Source: Limnoperna fortunei (taxonomy: Eukaryota; Mollusca; Bivalvia; Mytilida; Modiolidae). From it: a DNA stretch of 64,000 nt. The DNA is taken from NCBI GenBank assembly GCA_944474755.1, contig OX104118.1:75409865-75473864 (forward strand), written 5' to 3'. The notes under the pieces were generated by a model. It was not told where the DNA came from and did not search any database. It saw only the letters and a list, made by a program, of their open reading frames with translations. Below are positions 63,701 through 64,000 of this stretch, in pieces. Made by a program: the position numbers and the translations under genes. Each line of letters opens with the position of its first letter. Position 1 is the first letter of the stretch.

Positions 63701-64000
63701 CAGAGAAGAATTCTCTGAATTAAACCATTTCAAAATCTTGAATTATGTGCTTTTTTTTACAACACAGTGACAATATTGCTATTCCTTAAGATTCAAAAGA
63801 TAAATATTTTGAATGACACTGAATTTTGTGAGTTCCTAACATATTTTACAAGTACTTTGACCAGACAAAAATCAGGCATCAATTATGTACAATTGTAATC
63901 ATTTTTATTATATAAATTACAACCTCTTTTTCAATTTCTGGTATCACCCTATCATTATATTTCTTCTCCTCACAGACATGAAGTATGATGGCAGCACATG
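15540..64000 (-). CDS. RNF213: RNF213 (mysterin)-like E3 ubiquitin ligase, C-terminal part, 38 exons
   Basis: 38 exons with matching splice phases give 6,020 nt, about 2,005 residues, open at the 5' side (window edge) and ending in TAG at 15,540-15,542. Residue numbers below count from the first complete codon. The C3HC4 RING is C763, C766, C779, H781, C784, C787, C799, C802. The RZ finger has C1269, H1273, C1280, C1289, C1292. RING-to-RZ spacing is 506 residues, about the same as I recall for human RNF213 (about 508), and the RZ spacing equals the human C4505/H4509/C4516/C4525/C4528 pattern. After the RING comes CNSFF and, further on, DPTPVVRSFLLQQL; near the end KFSLRDAIFGYL aligns with the human W-S-L-R-D-T-L stretch. 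Human RNF213 (about 5,200 residues) is a giant AAA+/E3 enzyme that ubiquitylates proteins and bacterial lipopolysaccharide and acts in antimicrobial defence and lipid-droplet biology. The AAA+ part is not in the window. Three introns carry tandem arrays of duplicated exon ends with splice donors. The exon set has not been checked against transcripts. Confidence 0.93.
16345..16544 (-). CDS. RNF213: RNF213-like exon 37
   Basis: Phase 0 to 2. Encodes KAFEGISDNFKQPLTEVQ and an acidic end EDDEDYVDMSKFR; donor AG|GTACAA. Confidence 0.9.
17424..17713 (-). mobile_element. Retroposon with 11-bp target-site duplication
   Basis: ATTGACCAGGA occurs at 17,424-17,434 and again at 17,703-17,713, flanking a 268-bp insert. 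On the - strand the insert starts CACTCTGCAGATG and ends with TAAAAACCCCC and (ATC)n. A 70-codon - strand frame runs through it (RPTLHWSSLAAISTYAAEF), so it may be a 5'-truncated LINE or a SINE sharing a LINE 3' end. It lies in intron 36. The class is not certain. Confidence 0.7.
18062..18151 (-). CDS. RNF213: RNF213-like exon 36
   Basis: 30 codons, phase 0 on both sides. Encodes AQQISKCKHTMSLWMTLALE, matching the human C-x-L-K-H-T-I-A-L-W region; donor AAG|GTAAGA. Confidence 0.92.
18180..18600. repeat. Degenerate minisatellite, about 60-bp period
   Basis: Imperfect units repeat TTTTACTGTTATGTTTAATC and AAGTAATCAA(A/G)AG about six or seven times between exons 35 and 36. No coding content. 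Confidence 0.55.
18731..19196. mobile_element. Foldback/MITE with 69-bp inverted repeats, each itself palindromic
   Basis: The left arm (18,731-18,799) and right arm (19,128-19,196) are near-perfect inverted copies from CTCACAAGTCAGGG to CTAGGAAATTCC. Each arm contains an inner palindrome GTCAGGGTTTC...GAAACCCTGAC. The internal DNA holds another palindrome, TTTTGATTGGCTACAT facing ATGTAGCCAATCAAAA (18,818-18,858). No transposase is present. A degenerate relative lies at 41,681-42,057. Confidence 0.8.
19338..19535 (-). CDS. RNF213: RNF213-like exon 35
   Basis: 66 codons, phase 0 on both sides. Encodes ERLNPAVQSQILGDL, then DIAISFLKSVGSDPDSSL, matching the human V-T-L-G-F-L-S...G-G-D-P-N region; donor AAG|GTAAGA. 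Confidence 0.92.
19794..19868 (-). CDS. RNF213: RNF213-like exon 34
   Basis: 25 codons, phase 0: IETITYRSESTNAVVFKSL. Donor CAA|GTCAGT is weaker than most. Confidence 0.82.
20439..20602 (+). repeat. tRNA-derived SINE, interrupted at its 3' half
   Basis: The + strand shows an A-box-like TGGCAGAGTG and a B box GGTTCGAGTCT, then AAGGATTGCCAGTTTTCC and GTACTCCAGCT. It stops where the inverted-repeat element at 20,608 begins. Confidence 0.7.
20608..21114. mobile_element. Inverted-repeat element with 11-bp flanking direct repeats
   Basis: AATTTAGCTCC flanks the element at 20,608-20,618 and 21,104-21,114. Inside, arms of about 55-60 bp face each other; both contain CGGAGGTAAGT or its complement plus a TATTTCCG/CATTTCCG run. 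Internal DNA is non-coding. Confidence 0.65.
21594..23362. mobile_element. Repeat element with 168-bp internal tandem array and (GAC)n end
   Basis: Begins AGAGGCTCTTAAGAGCCTG then TATCGCTCACCTG, and ends with a (GAC)n run at about 23,283-23,312 followed by CAATAGCTCACATGACCC and CAGGTGAGCTAA. The ends form an imperfect inverted repeat (GCTCACCTG/CAGGTGAGC). Between 21,770 and 23,240 a unit of about 166-172 bp, containing CCCATAGGGTCCTATGTTAA, is repeated about nine times. A relative with the same ends lies at 44,482-45,972. Short - strand frames inside it are not genes. Confidence 0.75.
23388..23465 (+). repeat. SINE 3' fragment
   Basis: CTTCCTCCCCCAATAAAACT then GATATAGCTGAAAATTTGC and an ATCAAACAAA tail match the 3' half of the SINE family in the + orientation. 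Confidence 0.6.
23642..23861 (-). CDS. RNF213: RNF213-like exon 33
   Basis: Phase 2 to 0. Encodes SYHPDRDLLPMVLANCNYSF, then NLERQLMDRFL, matching the human Y-E-V-E-R-D-L-T-P-L-I-L-S-N-C-Q-Y region closely. Confidence 0.95.
23885..23945 (-). pseudogene. Partial duplicate of exon 33
   Basis: The - strand reads YHPDRDVLPLMLAN, a diverged copy of an internal stretch of exon 33, only about 25 bp upstream of the true exon. It lacks splice sites. Confidence 0.7.
24337..24529 (-). CDS. RNF213: RNF213-like exon 32
   Basis: Phase 1 to 2. Encodes CPANGSLVTVAMEYCRSD, then TPISQLLPTHRDAGLCSYAL, matching the human P-I-S-V-L-L-P...G-L-C region. Donor AGAA|GTATGT. Confidence 0.94.
25580..25663 (-). CDS. 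RNF213: RNF213-like exon 31
   Basis: 28 codons, phase 1 on both sides: ERRLPEFETLLDDYIEAWNC. Donor ACATG|GTAAGT. Confidence 0.88.
25790..26066. repeat. Dispersed repeat ending in a poly-G tract
   Basis: Contains GTGAGCACGCTCACAAAGCG at its left end, then a GGACAGACGGACAG tandem run, and a G homopolymer of more than 20 bases at about 26,042-26,064. The style matches a common mollusc repeat. No coding frame. Confidence 0.5.
26817..26958 (-). CDS. RNF213: RNF213-like exon 30
   Basis: Phase 0 to 1. DHHLRALRFVPSIIRLHKML then LDRAEATILTLDKVKEQ; human has a similar L-R-A-L-R-F-L-P-S run. Confidence 0.93.
27319..27503 (-). CDS. RNF213: RNF213-like exon 29
   Basis: Phase 1 to 0. GSDPLLQILYE, then HEIPAVWRYRAIISVNHL, with the conserved W-R-Y-R. 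Donor GAG|GTTATT is weak. Confidence 0.9.
27780..28440 (+). pseudogene. Non-LTR retrotransposon (LINE) reverse transcriptase fragment
   Basis: The + strand, antisense to the host gene, reads EKEQAERWVEHYTKVLN, then after stops at about 27,940-27,980 continues SDWRNELIVRLPKKGDLRNC, NWRGITLLSIPSKVFCKIL and GFRKGRGCVDQIFALRNII. These are the finger and palm motifs before the catalytic aspartate of LINE reverse transcriptases. A frameshift at about 28,345 and truncation at about 28,440 remove the catalytic core. It sits in intron 28. Confidence 0.8.
28475..28630. mobile_element. 150-bp hairpin element, copy 1
   Basis: Arms GGATTAGG...ATTCATCAATC and GATGAATTATGG...TTTAATCC form an imperfect hairpin around ACTCACACACCAAAGAAATA, followed by TTATAATTCTT. 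It shares layout and flank with copies at 38,660 and 42,611. Confidence 0.65.
29128..29792. mobile_element. Element with 50-bp terminal inverted repeats
   Basis: Left end CTATACTACTAAAATTATAG and right end (complement) CTATAGTACTAAAATTATAG continue inward for about 50 bp including AGACCCC and GCATCA. Inside, a direct repeat shares ATTAAATATTTT and AACTGCATG with CAACCTTAT (about 29,213 and 29,668). A 70-codon frame inside is not recognisable, so it is probably non-autonomous. Confidence 0.7.
30548..30605 (-). CDS. RNF213: RNF213-like exon 28
   Basis: Small exon, phase 0 to 1: DIDTILRQCNNRILNDRRL. Acceptor TTTCCAG, donor G|GTAATT. Confidence 0.82.
30718..30935 (-). repeat. tRNA-derived SINE copy
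   Basis: Body of the SINE family in - orientation, tail at the left (GTTGTTTGCTTAAATGG); the tRNA-like head at the right is partial (CACATGATCAATAGTAGA). Confidence 0.65.
31329..31429 (-). CDS. RNF213: RNF213-like exon 27
   Basis: Phase 1 to 0: ENNPPNICGLLDKASRSNW then EEEFARRFIQPVLQ. Acceptor AATTTTAG, donor CAG|GTAACT. It receives the splice from exon 26 across the 3.5-kb array. Confidence 0.9.
31863..35363 (-). repeat. Array B: 25 tandem copies of exon-26 end plus splice donor
   Basis: A unit of usually 139 bp (some 148 bp by a 9-bp insertion) is repeated 25 times, counted by the motif GTCAGGTCTAGATCTATG on the + strand. Each unit is the exon-26 stretch from TACATACTAG to the exon end (ATAG) followed by the donor GTAAG; the next unit starts at once. 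Most units also keep a CCTTACAG acceptor-like site, so a 91-nt pseudo-exon and a 48-nt mini-intron can be drawn in each. The left (distal) end is more diverged, and the block at about 31,980-32,540 is repeated at about 32,545-33,105 (565-bp period). The parent exon is the rightmost unit. Confidence 0.93.
35230..35413 (-). CDS. RNF213: RNF213-like exon 26, parent of array B
   Basis: Phase 0 to 1: AVCQSIKPNIEQGEVARYIL, then HIDLDLTSLQNVLGKNKDDI and HFLLAQIMDEHNMAVIG. Acceptor TTTTGTAG, donor ATAG|GTAAGA. I chose the rightmost (5'-most) donor because it joins exon 27 in frame; the other 24 donors lie downstream in the intron. Confidence 0.88.
36003..36156 (-). CDS. RNF213: RNF213-like exon 25
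   Basis: Phase 2 to 0: DRTERGHVLGRAASLGPVT, then LRLLTHLSMYVGANVNPE, matching the human G-H-V-L-G...L-I-R-L-L-T-H-L segment just after the RZ finger. Confidence 0.94.
36432..37583. mobile_element. 1.15-kb MITE-like element with long inverted ends
   Basis: Left end TACTGTGGTTTCATTTATTT and right end complement TACTGTGGTTTCATTTTTAT continue inward with GGGTA(T/C)CAATTTTCGT, and further in ATTCTTAA(A)TTCGTGG. No transposase is visible; a 60-codon frame at 36,722 has no recognisable content. These ends are ones I remember as common in bivalve genomes. Confidence 0.75.
37994..38536 (-). mobile_element. Retroposon with 14-bp target-site duplication
   Basis: GAAATCATTTTAGA occurs at about 37,994-38,007 and again at 38,523-38,536. 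The insert of about 515 bp has a (GATT)n run at its left end, so it is a - strand retroposon with an (AATC)n tail after GGCGTTAAACACCATT. A 69-codon - strand frame (38,206-38,415) is not recognised. The exact duplication suggests a fairly recent insertion. Confidence 0.8.
38660..38800. mobile_element. 150-bp hairpin element, copy 2
   Basis: Arms AACACAGTTTTCAATGGATT and AATCCATTGAAAACAGTGTT pair almost perfectly; the loop has AACTCACAAAGAAATAAAAG and the right flank TTTATAATTCTTT. Confidence 0.8.
38880..39700 (+). mobile_element. Composite repeat: 90-bp palindrome plus 450-bp inverted-terminal element
   Basis: At 38,903-38,993 TTTATTTGTACGAGCC and AGAAACAGGTAGAAATG face their complement. From about 39,280 to 39,700 the sequence is the reverse complement of the element at 52,605-53,057 (for example GATCACATGACATGTAATTG and GCGGGCAGC). 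A 70-codon frame inside it is AT-rich and not a gene. Confidence 0.6.
40165..40958 (-). repeat. Array C: about 10 tandem copies of the RZ-exon end plus splice donor
   Basis: An 80-bp unit covers the 3' part of exon 24 (from ACATGTGGCC) to its end, the donor GTAAGT and about 6 further intron bases (CAGAGT), then restarts. Donors lie near 40,170, 40,248, 40,328, 40,408, 40,487, 40,567, 40,644, 40,724, 40,804 and 40,889. The one at 40,408 has lost its GT. The leftmost (distal) unit is strongly diverged. The right-hand unit is the true exon end. Confidence 0.9.
40890..40987 (-). CDS. RNF213: RNF213-like exon 24, second half of the RZ finger; parent of array C
   Basis: Phase 0 to 2: CGRAAYVGRCKTCGQEIGGV then GHQLRPGNELDPG. 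Supplies C1280, the C1289-x2-C1292 pair and H1301. Donor CCAGG|GTAAGT joins exon 25 in frame. Confidence 0.95.
41514..41548 (-). CDS. RNF213: RNF213-like exon 23, RZ finger micro-exon
   Basis: Only 35 nt, phase 1 to 0: CPNGHPYVIGN. Carries C1269 and H1273 of the zinc site. Acceptor TTTCAG, donor AAT|GTAAGT. Confidence 0.93.
41681..42057. mobile_element. Degenerate relative of the 18.7-kb foldback element
   Basis: Left end CATCTTCACAAGTCATGG and right end GTCAGGGTTGTGAAGATG, with GAAACCCTGA nearby, and the internal TTTTGATTGGCTACATTA match the element at 18,731-19,196, but the arms have decayed. Confidence 0.6.
42152..42254 (-). CDS. RNF213: RNF213-like exon 22, lead-in to the RZ finger
   Basis: Phase 0 to 1: NSFYPTMPQDEMAEIKEALL then RRHQRNENPVFY. 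Donor C|GTAAGT. Confidence 0.92.
42611..42761. mobile_element. 150-bp hairpin element, copy 3
   Basis: Arms GGTTTTAGGAAATTAT and ATAATTTCCTAAAAC pair; inner CTCCGGAGACTCACACCC, right flank TTATAATTCTTTG. Same family as 28,475 and 38,660. Confidence 0.75.
43309..43500 (-). CDS. RNF213: RNF213-like exon 21
   Basis: 64 codons, phase 0: EITQGILNNTLWRLPGNI, then MDLVQQNIFCLLTHYLVLI and PLLKIALEPQSMM. Donor ATG|GTTAGT. Confidence 0.9.
43908..43961 (-). CDS. RNF213: RNF213-like exon 20
   Basis: 18 codons, phase 0: GKAFLEQFILNHRIVKNK. Donor AAG|GTAAGA. Confidence 0.87.
44250..44357 (-). CDS. RNF213: RNF213-like exon 19
   Basis: 36 codons, phase 0: QPENEWQTRIKLMLALHREI then NNVYGGGPQKLTDK. The donor AAG|GTTATT is weak; reading on hits a stop, so the boundary is probably right. 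Confidence 0.82.
44482..45972. mobile_element. Repeat element with (GAC)n end, second copy
   Basis: Begins AGAGGCTCCCAGGAGCCTG then TATCGCTCACCTG; ends with a GAC run at about 45,890-45,925, CAATAGCTCACATGACCC and CAGGTGAGCTAA. Its interior has two related blocks of about 530 bp (GGGCAATAACTCCTA at about 45,085 and 45,587) in place of the 168-bp array of the 21.6-kb copy. Confidence 0.75.
46181..48190 (-). pseudogene. DIRS-like retrotransposon relic, 5'-truncated
   Basis: Broken - strand frames read, in order: the RT/RNase H junction (PLGCLHIQP...HLNWWLQREN...NLTLFTDASLSGW, 48,080-47,829); RNase H with EDHINVLEMRAVLLALRHF and LKATDNSTVVAYLQN (47,785-47,650); a segment with FATSLNHKLETYVSPIPDD and IAVDAMSTPWKG; then LIAPAWQRRG (47,240). 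At about 46,385-46,260 the tyrosine-recombinase end VKAHEVRVLASSW then TFYNHYL keeps the H-x-x-R and a candidate tyrosine. Many stops interrupt it and the reverse transcriptase core is missing. Same strand as the host gene, in intron 18; its readable edge is only about 30 bp from the exon-18 donor. Opposite-strand frames here are shadows. Confidence 0.82.
48222..48338 (-). CDS. RNF213: RNF213-like exon 18
   Basis: 39 codons, phase 0: IKECHDRYIVTGDDYKQLRE then NENSQTLEQMLQ. Donor CAG|GTATAC. Confidence 0.9.
48747..48910. mobile_element. Hairpin element, about 164 bp
   Basis: Arms of about 58 bp, including CACATACTGC and GTTATGCCAGAATATCACAC, pair with the right half. The loop side holds GATATTTTTAATGAGTGTG. 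Confidence 0.75.
49297..49612. repeat. Minisatellite, about 22-25-bp unit
   Basis: Units like GTGTCATGTGACATTAAATT repeat about 12 times with growing divergence to the right. It lies in intron 17. Confidence 0.75.
49728..49848 (-). CDS. RNF213: RNF213-like exon 17
   Basis: Phase 2 to 0: RYFVKQLCRSYGIDSYQTVV then FLRWVHLPELKNNK. The Y-F-x-K-Q-L-x-R-x-Y-G pattern fits the family. Donor AAG|GTGATT. Confidence 0.93.
49913..50143 (+). repeat. tRNA-derived SINE copy
   Basis: Head with TGACTGAGTGGTAAAGG and CATGGTCTGTCAACACTGAG, body with CTTCCTCCCCCAATAATAAC, tail (CAAA)n at the right. Confidence 0.75.
50373..50647 (-). CDS. RNF213: RNF213-like exon 16
   Basis: Phase 0 to 2: DSLHQHFANREDEITMATKM, then IVAKYIHKQYGGAHKAVMPD and LFDAAAKLCDECGSPWPR. 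Donor CAAG|GTAAAT. Confidence 0.93.
50836..50956 (-). CDS. RNF213: RNF213-like exon 15
   Basis: Phase 2 to 0: GPEIDTHLSAYFNNASQLL then HHLVELCVLVLQCME. Donor GAG|GTAATA. Confidence 0.9.
51298..51555 (-). CDS. RNF213: RNF213-like exon 14, just after the RING
   Basis: Phase 2 on both sides: DYRNRCNSFFMEVVSQLCF, then EGTPPSQEVVQKLLSYI and DDCIDPTPVVRSFLLQQL. This is the strongest match to the remembered human sequence (C-N-S-F-F-V-D-L-V-S and D-K-T-P-V-I-R-S). Confidence 0.96.
51997..52176 (-). CDS. RNF213: RNF213-like exon 13, RING finger
   Basis: Phase 2 on both sides. C3HC4 RING: CLSC, then RLPCDHVICMKC, then YECPNC; all eight zinc ligands are present over 40 residues. The following QEFPKDLDPNISQNK fits the human post-RING linker. 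Confidence 0.97.
52454..52554 (-). CDS. RNF213: RNF213-like exon 12
   Basis: Phase 0 to 2: TLRDGADMKDIQSLEKVEKF then LKICNKDIASQCF. Donor GG|GTAAGG. Confidence 0.9.
52605..53057. mobile_element. 450-bp element with 11-bp inverted ends and CRE/E-box motifs
   Basis: AGCGAGCACAG at the left faces CTGTGCTCGC at the right. Inside are a short palindrome (GCGGGCAGCAGAGCTGCCCGC, about 52,622), CACGTGATCAAAATCTGC, and a cluster TGTGACGTCACC...GACGTCACGTGACC near 52,917-52,953. Other copies: reverse at 39,280-39,700 and partial at 14,560-14,770. Frames within it are AT-rich and not genes. Confidence 0.7.
53186..53415 (-). repeat. Degenerate SINE copy with a poly-G insertion
   Basis: GTTTGTTTGTC tail at the left, TTTTCAGCTATATTATGACA body, a G run at about 53,272-53,282, and an AAGTGTTGACATACAAGTGA head remnant. 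Confidence 0.55.
53440..53542 (-). CDS. RNF213: RNF213-like exon 11
   Basis: Phase 2 to 0: SQWTRAVVVKLFIEHVC then EEIDIRRCMPFWA. The W-T-R...V-V-K-L-F-I-E-H-V-C run is typical of the family. Donor GCA|GTGAGT. Confidence 0.94.
53852..54063 (-). CDS. RNF213: RNF213-like exon 10
   Basis: Phase 0 to 2: TLDILALHVLLEHLEPSKDA, then RTKWLRQVCDYRPVVERIF and ENQYGEICQKGIEKA. Donor CTAG|GTAATA. Confidence 0.92.
54966..55187 (-). CDS. RNF213: RNF213-like exon 9
   Basis: 74 codons, phase 0: LVCESVMIGCRQLIRGEYGR, then HMTYNLHNVRFKNFSHLV and FYLINDDEL. Donor TTG|GTAAGA. Confidence 0.92.
55413..55579 (-). CDS. RNF213: RNF213-like exon 8
   Basis: Phase 1 to 0: SHFDVVIKAAEIFQTLPMG, then LLSSLEGSQFHEVLKSYI and HPVQSEAECN. 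Donor AAT|GTAAGA. Confidence 0.9.
55795..55890 (-). repeat. SINE 3' fragment
   Basis: GCTTGTTTGTTTGGTGTTTA then TTTTTTAGCTTTATCATTGC and CAGTTGTTATTGGGG: the 3' half of the SINE family in - orientation. Confidence 0.6.
56275..56612 (-). CDS. RNF213: RNF213-like exon 7
   Basis: Phase 2 to 1. KFAVHSLESKVIPVLSGIIA then FIDTNRNLDILG, and AFSAAMPFSWLMFSQIEEVL. Human has a similar A-F-I-D-R-D-x-N-L-x-L-L stretch. Donor GAAG|GTAAAA. Confidence 0.95.
57539..57683 (-). CDS. RNF213: RNF213-like exon 6
   Basis: Phase 1 to 2: EMTVLSGIAKHLSIILHEKE then NWLSSEASKPENINRAGTF. Acceptor TTTAAAG, donor TTCAG|GTAATG. Receives the splice from exon 5 across array A. Confidence 0.93.
57845..59268 (-). repeat. Array A: 12 clear plus 2-3 decayed copies of the exon-5 end with splice donor
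   Basis: A 102-bp unit is repeated 12 times from about 58,051 to 59,268. Each unit covers the exon-5 end (GNVKDPESDPSRAIDRLKI...QTEQ), the donor GTGAGT and about 7 more intron bases, then restarts at CTTGGGTAATG. Donors are mostly GTGAGT; the one near 58,356 is GTCAGT. Two or three decayed units continue to about 57,845 (for example LSREIDKFNIIPNFLQ). The unit is a multiple of three, but most copies read into TAA or TAG right after the donor. The right-hand unit is the true exon end. Long + strand frames here are shadows of the array. Confidence 0.93.
59179..59569 (-). CDS. RNF213: RNF213-like exon 5, parent of array A
   Basis: Phase 0 to 1. Begins CGLWHSVHIDDIHPAPKDIP, continuing GFQ from exon 4; V-H-I-D-D is a conserved family stretch. 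An acidic, low-complexity run (59,330-59,450, many E, D, M) follows, then RPGGQFKIDYLIKKCIQPAL and the unit that founded array A. Donor CAAG|GTGAGT. Confidence 0.94.
59897..60104 (-). CDS. RNF213: RNF213-like exon 4
   Basis: Phase 2 to 0: SDMLLIVQCDCGDQNADLIA, then CARYTVQGELQQIQRERTYA and VVFMIQLPGIAGGCFTGFQ. Strong family resemblance (L-V-x-Q-C-D, D-L-I-A-x-A-x-Y). Donor CAG|GTAGGT. Confidence 0.95.
60125..60215 (-). pseudogene. Diverged partial duplicate of exon 4
   Basis: The - strand reads GDQIADLIAWIRCTV followed by stops; it is a decayed copy of the middle of exon 4, about 20 bp upstream of the true exon. Confidence 0.7.
60233..60520 (-). repeat. tRNA-derived SINE copy
   Basis: Tail GTTTGTTTGTTTAAATGATG at the left, body CTTGTCAATTAAGATTGGAG, head remnants CATGTGATCAATAGTAGACA and CGGCCACTGAG at the right. 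Confidence 0.8.
60722..60987 (-). repeat. tRNA-derived SINE, full-length copy
   Basis: On the - strand it starts GGGGCCTCGGTGGCCGAGTG, containing an RNA polymerase III A box (TGGCCGAGTGG). A B-box-like GGGTTCTATTCTC follows. The body has CTTAATTGACAAGGATTGCC and GTACTCCGGCTTC, and it ends in an (ACAAATAAA)-type tail. This is the best reference copy in the window for the family. Confidence 0.85.
61794..61967. repeat. Near-perfect 174-bp palindrome
   Basis: Two arms of about 85 bp meet with almost no loop at GTGGAACTTGTTCCGTG (about 61,872-61,889). The outer ends are ATAGGATAATTAATTGG and CCAATTGATTATCCTAT. It lies in intron 3. Confidence 0.85.
62340..62476 (-). CDS. RNF213: RNF213-like exon 3
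   Basis: Phase 0 to 2: SKLLSTADIDILCRFIPIQR then LLTLQSFDTEQQFCRQI. Donor TTAA|GTATGA. Confidence 0.88.
62985..63240 (-). repeat. tRNA-derived SINE copy
   Basis: - orientation; head GGGCCTCGGTGGCCGAGTGG at the right (63,220-63,240) and B-box-like GGGTTCAAGTCTC, body CTTAATTGACAAGGATTACC. Confidence 0.85.
63419..63592 (-). CDS. RNF213: RNF213-like exon 2
   Basis: 58 codons, phase 0: ILVDGQSILLWCATPEAVLQ, then HTYFREQHHESLADYLQF. The C-A-x-P-x-A-V-L and Y-F-R-x-Q-x-H-x-S-L patterns fit the family. Donor CAA|GTAATT. Confidence 0.9.
63924..64000 (-). CDS. RNF213: RNF213-like exon 1 of window (partial, runs off the edge)
   Basis: Open to the right edge: AAIILHVCEEKKYNDRVIPE then IEKE, phase 0 at the donor GAG|GTTGTA, which is weak. 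The frame joins exon 2 correctly. The acceptor side lies outside the window. Confidence 0.75.

Overview
This is a eukaryotic window, AT-rich and gene-poor, with canonical GT-AG introns and dense interspersed repeats. The repeat types (tRNA-derived SINEs, small terminal-inverted-repeat elements, a GAC-tailed element, Penelope-like and DIRS-like relics) and the two host genes suggest a bivalve mollusc, probably a mytilid mussel. The species is an inference from remembered repeat families, not from a search.

Two host genes are visible. (1) On the + strand, 3,620-7,758, a five-exon gene encodes a phytanoyl-CoA hydroxylase-interacting protein-like (PHYHIP-like) protein. (2) On the - strand, from beyond the right edge to 15,540, lies the 3' part of a giant RNF213 (mysterin) E3 ubiquitin ligase homologue. 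I resolved 38 exons whose splice phases agree throughout; together they encode about 2,005 residues ending at a natural stop. The C3HC4 RING finger is at 51,997-52,176. The RZ-type zinc finger is split over three exons at 42,152-40,890. The conserved C-terminal domain runs from about 36 kb to 15.5 kb. The AAA+ motor of the family would lie upstream, outside the window.

The left 15 kb holds a decayed Penelope-like reverse transcriptase copy (1-980), a frameshifted coding-like fragment (about 2.6-3.1 kb, -), the PHYHIP-like gene, a Gypsy-like scrap (about 9.3 kb), a frameshifted Penelope-like element (11.3-12.9 kb) and otherwise empty AT-rich DNA. From 15.5 kb to 64 kb everything lies in the RNF213-like gene. 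Its introns carry a DIRS-like relic, a LINE fragment, many SINE copies, several hairpin or inverted-repeat elements, two retroposons with clear target-site duplications, and minisatellites.

The most unusual feature is three unrelated tandem arrays in this one gene. In each, the 3' end of an exon plus its 5' splice site has been copied into the following intron: about 12 well-kept copies of 102 bp at 58-59 kb, 10 copies of 80 bp at 40-41 kb, and 25 copies of about 139 bp at 32-35 kb. Together they place more than 40 consensus-like splice donors in the sense orientation. In each array the copies furthest from the parent exon are the most diverged. One array also carries an acceptor in most units, so each unit could act as a 91-nt pseudo-exon with an immediate stop codon.
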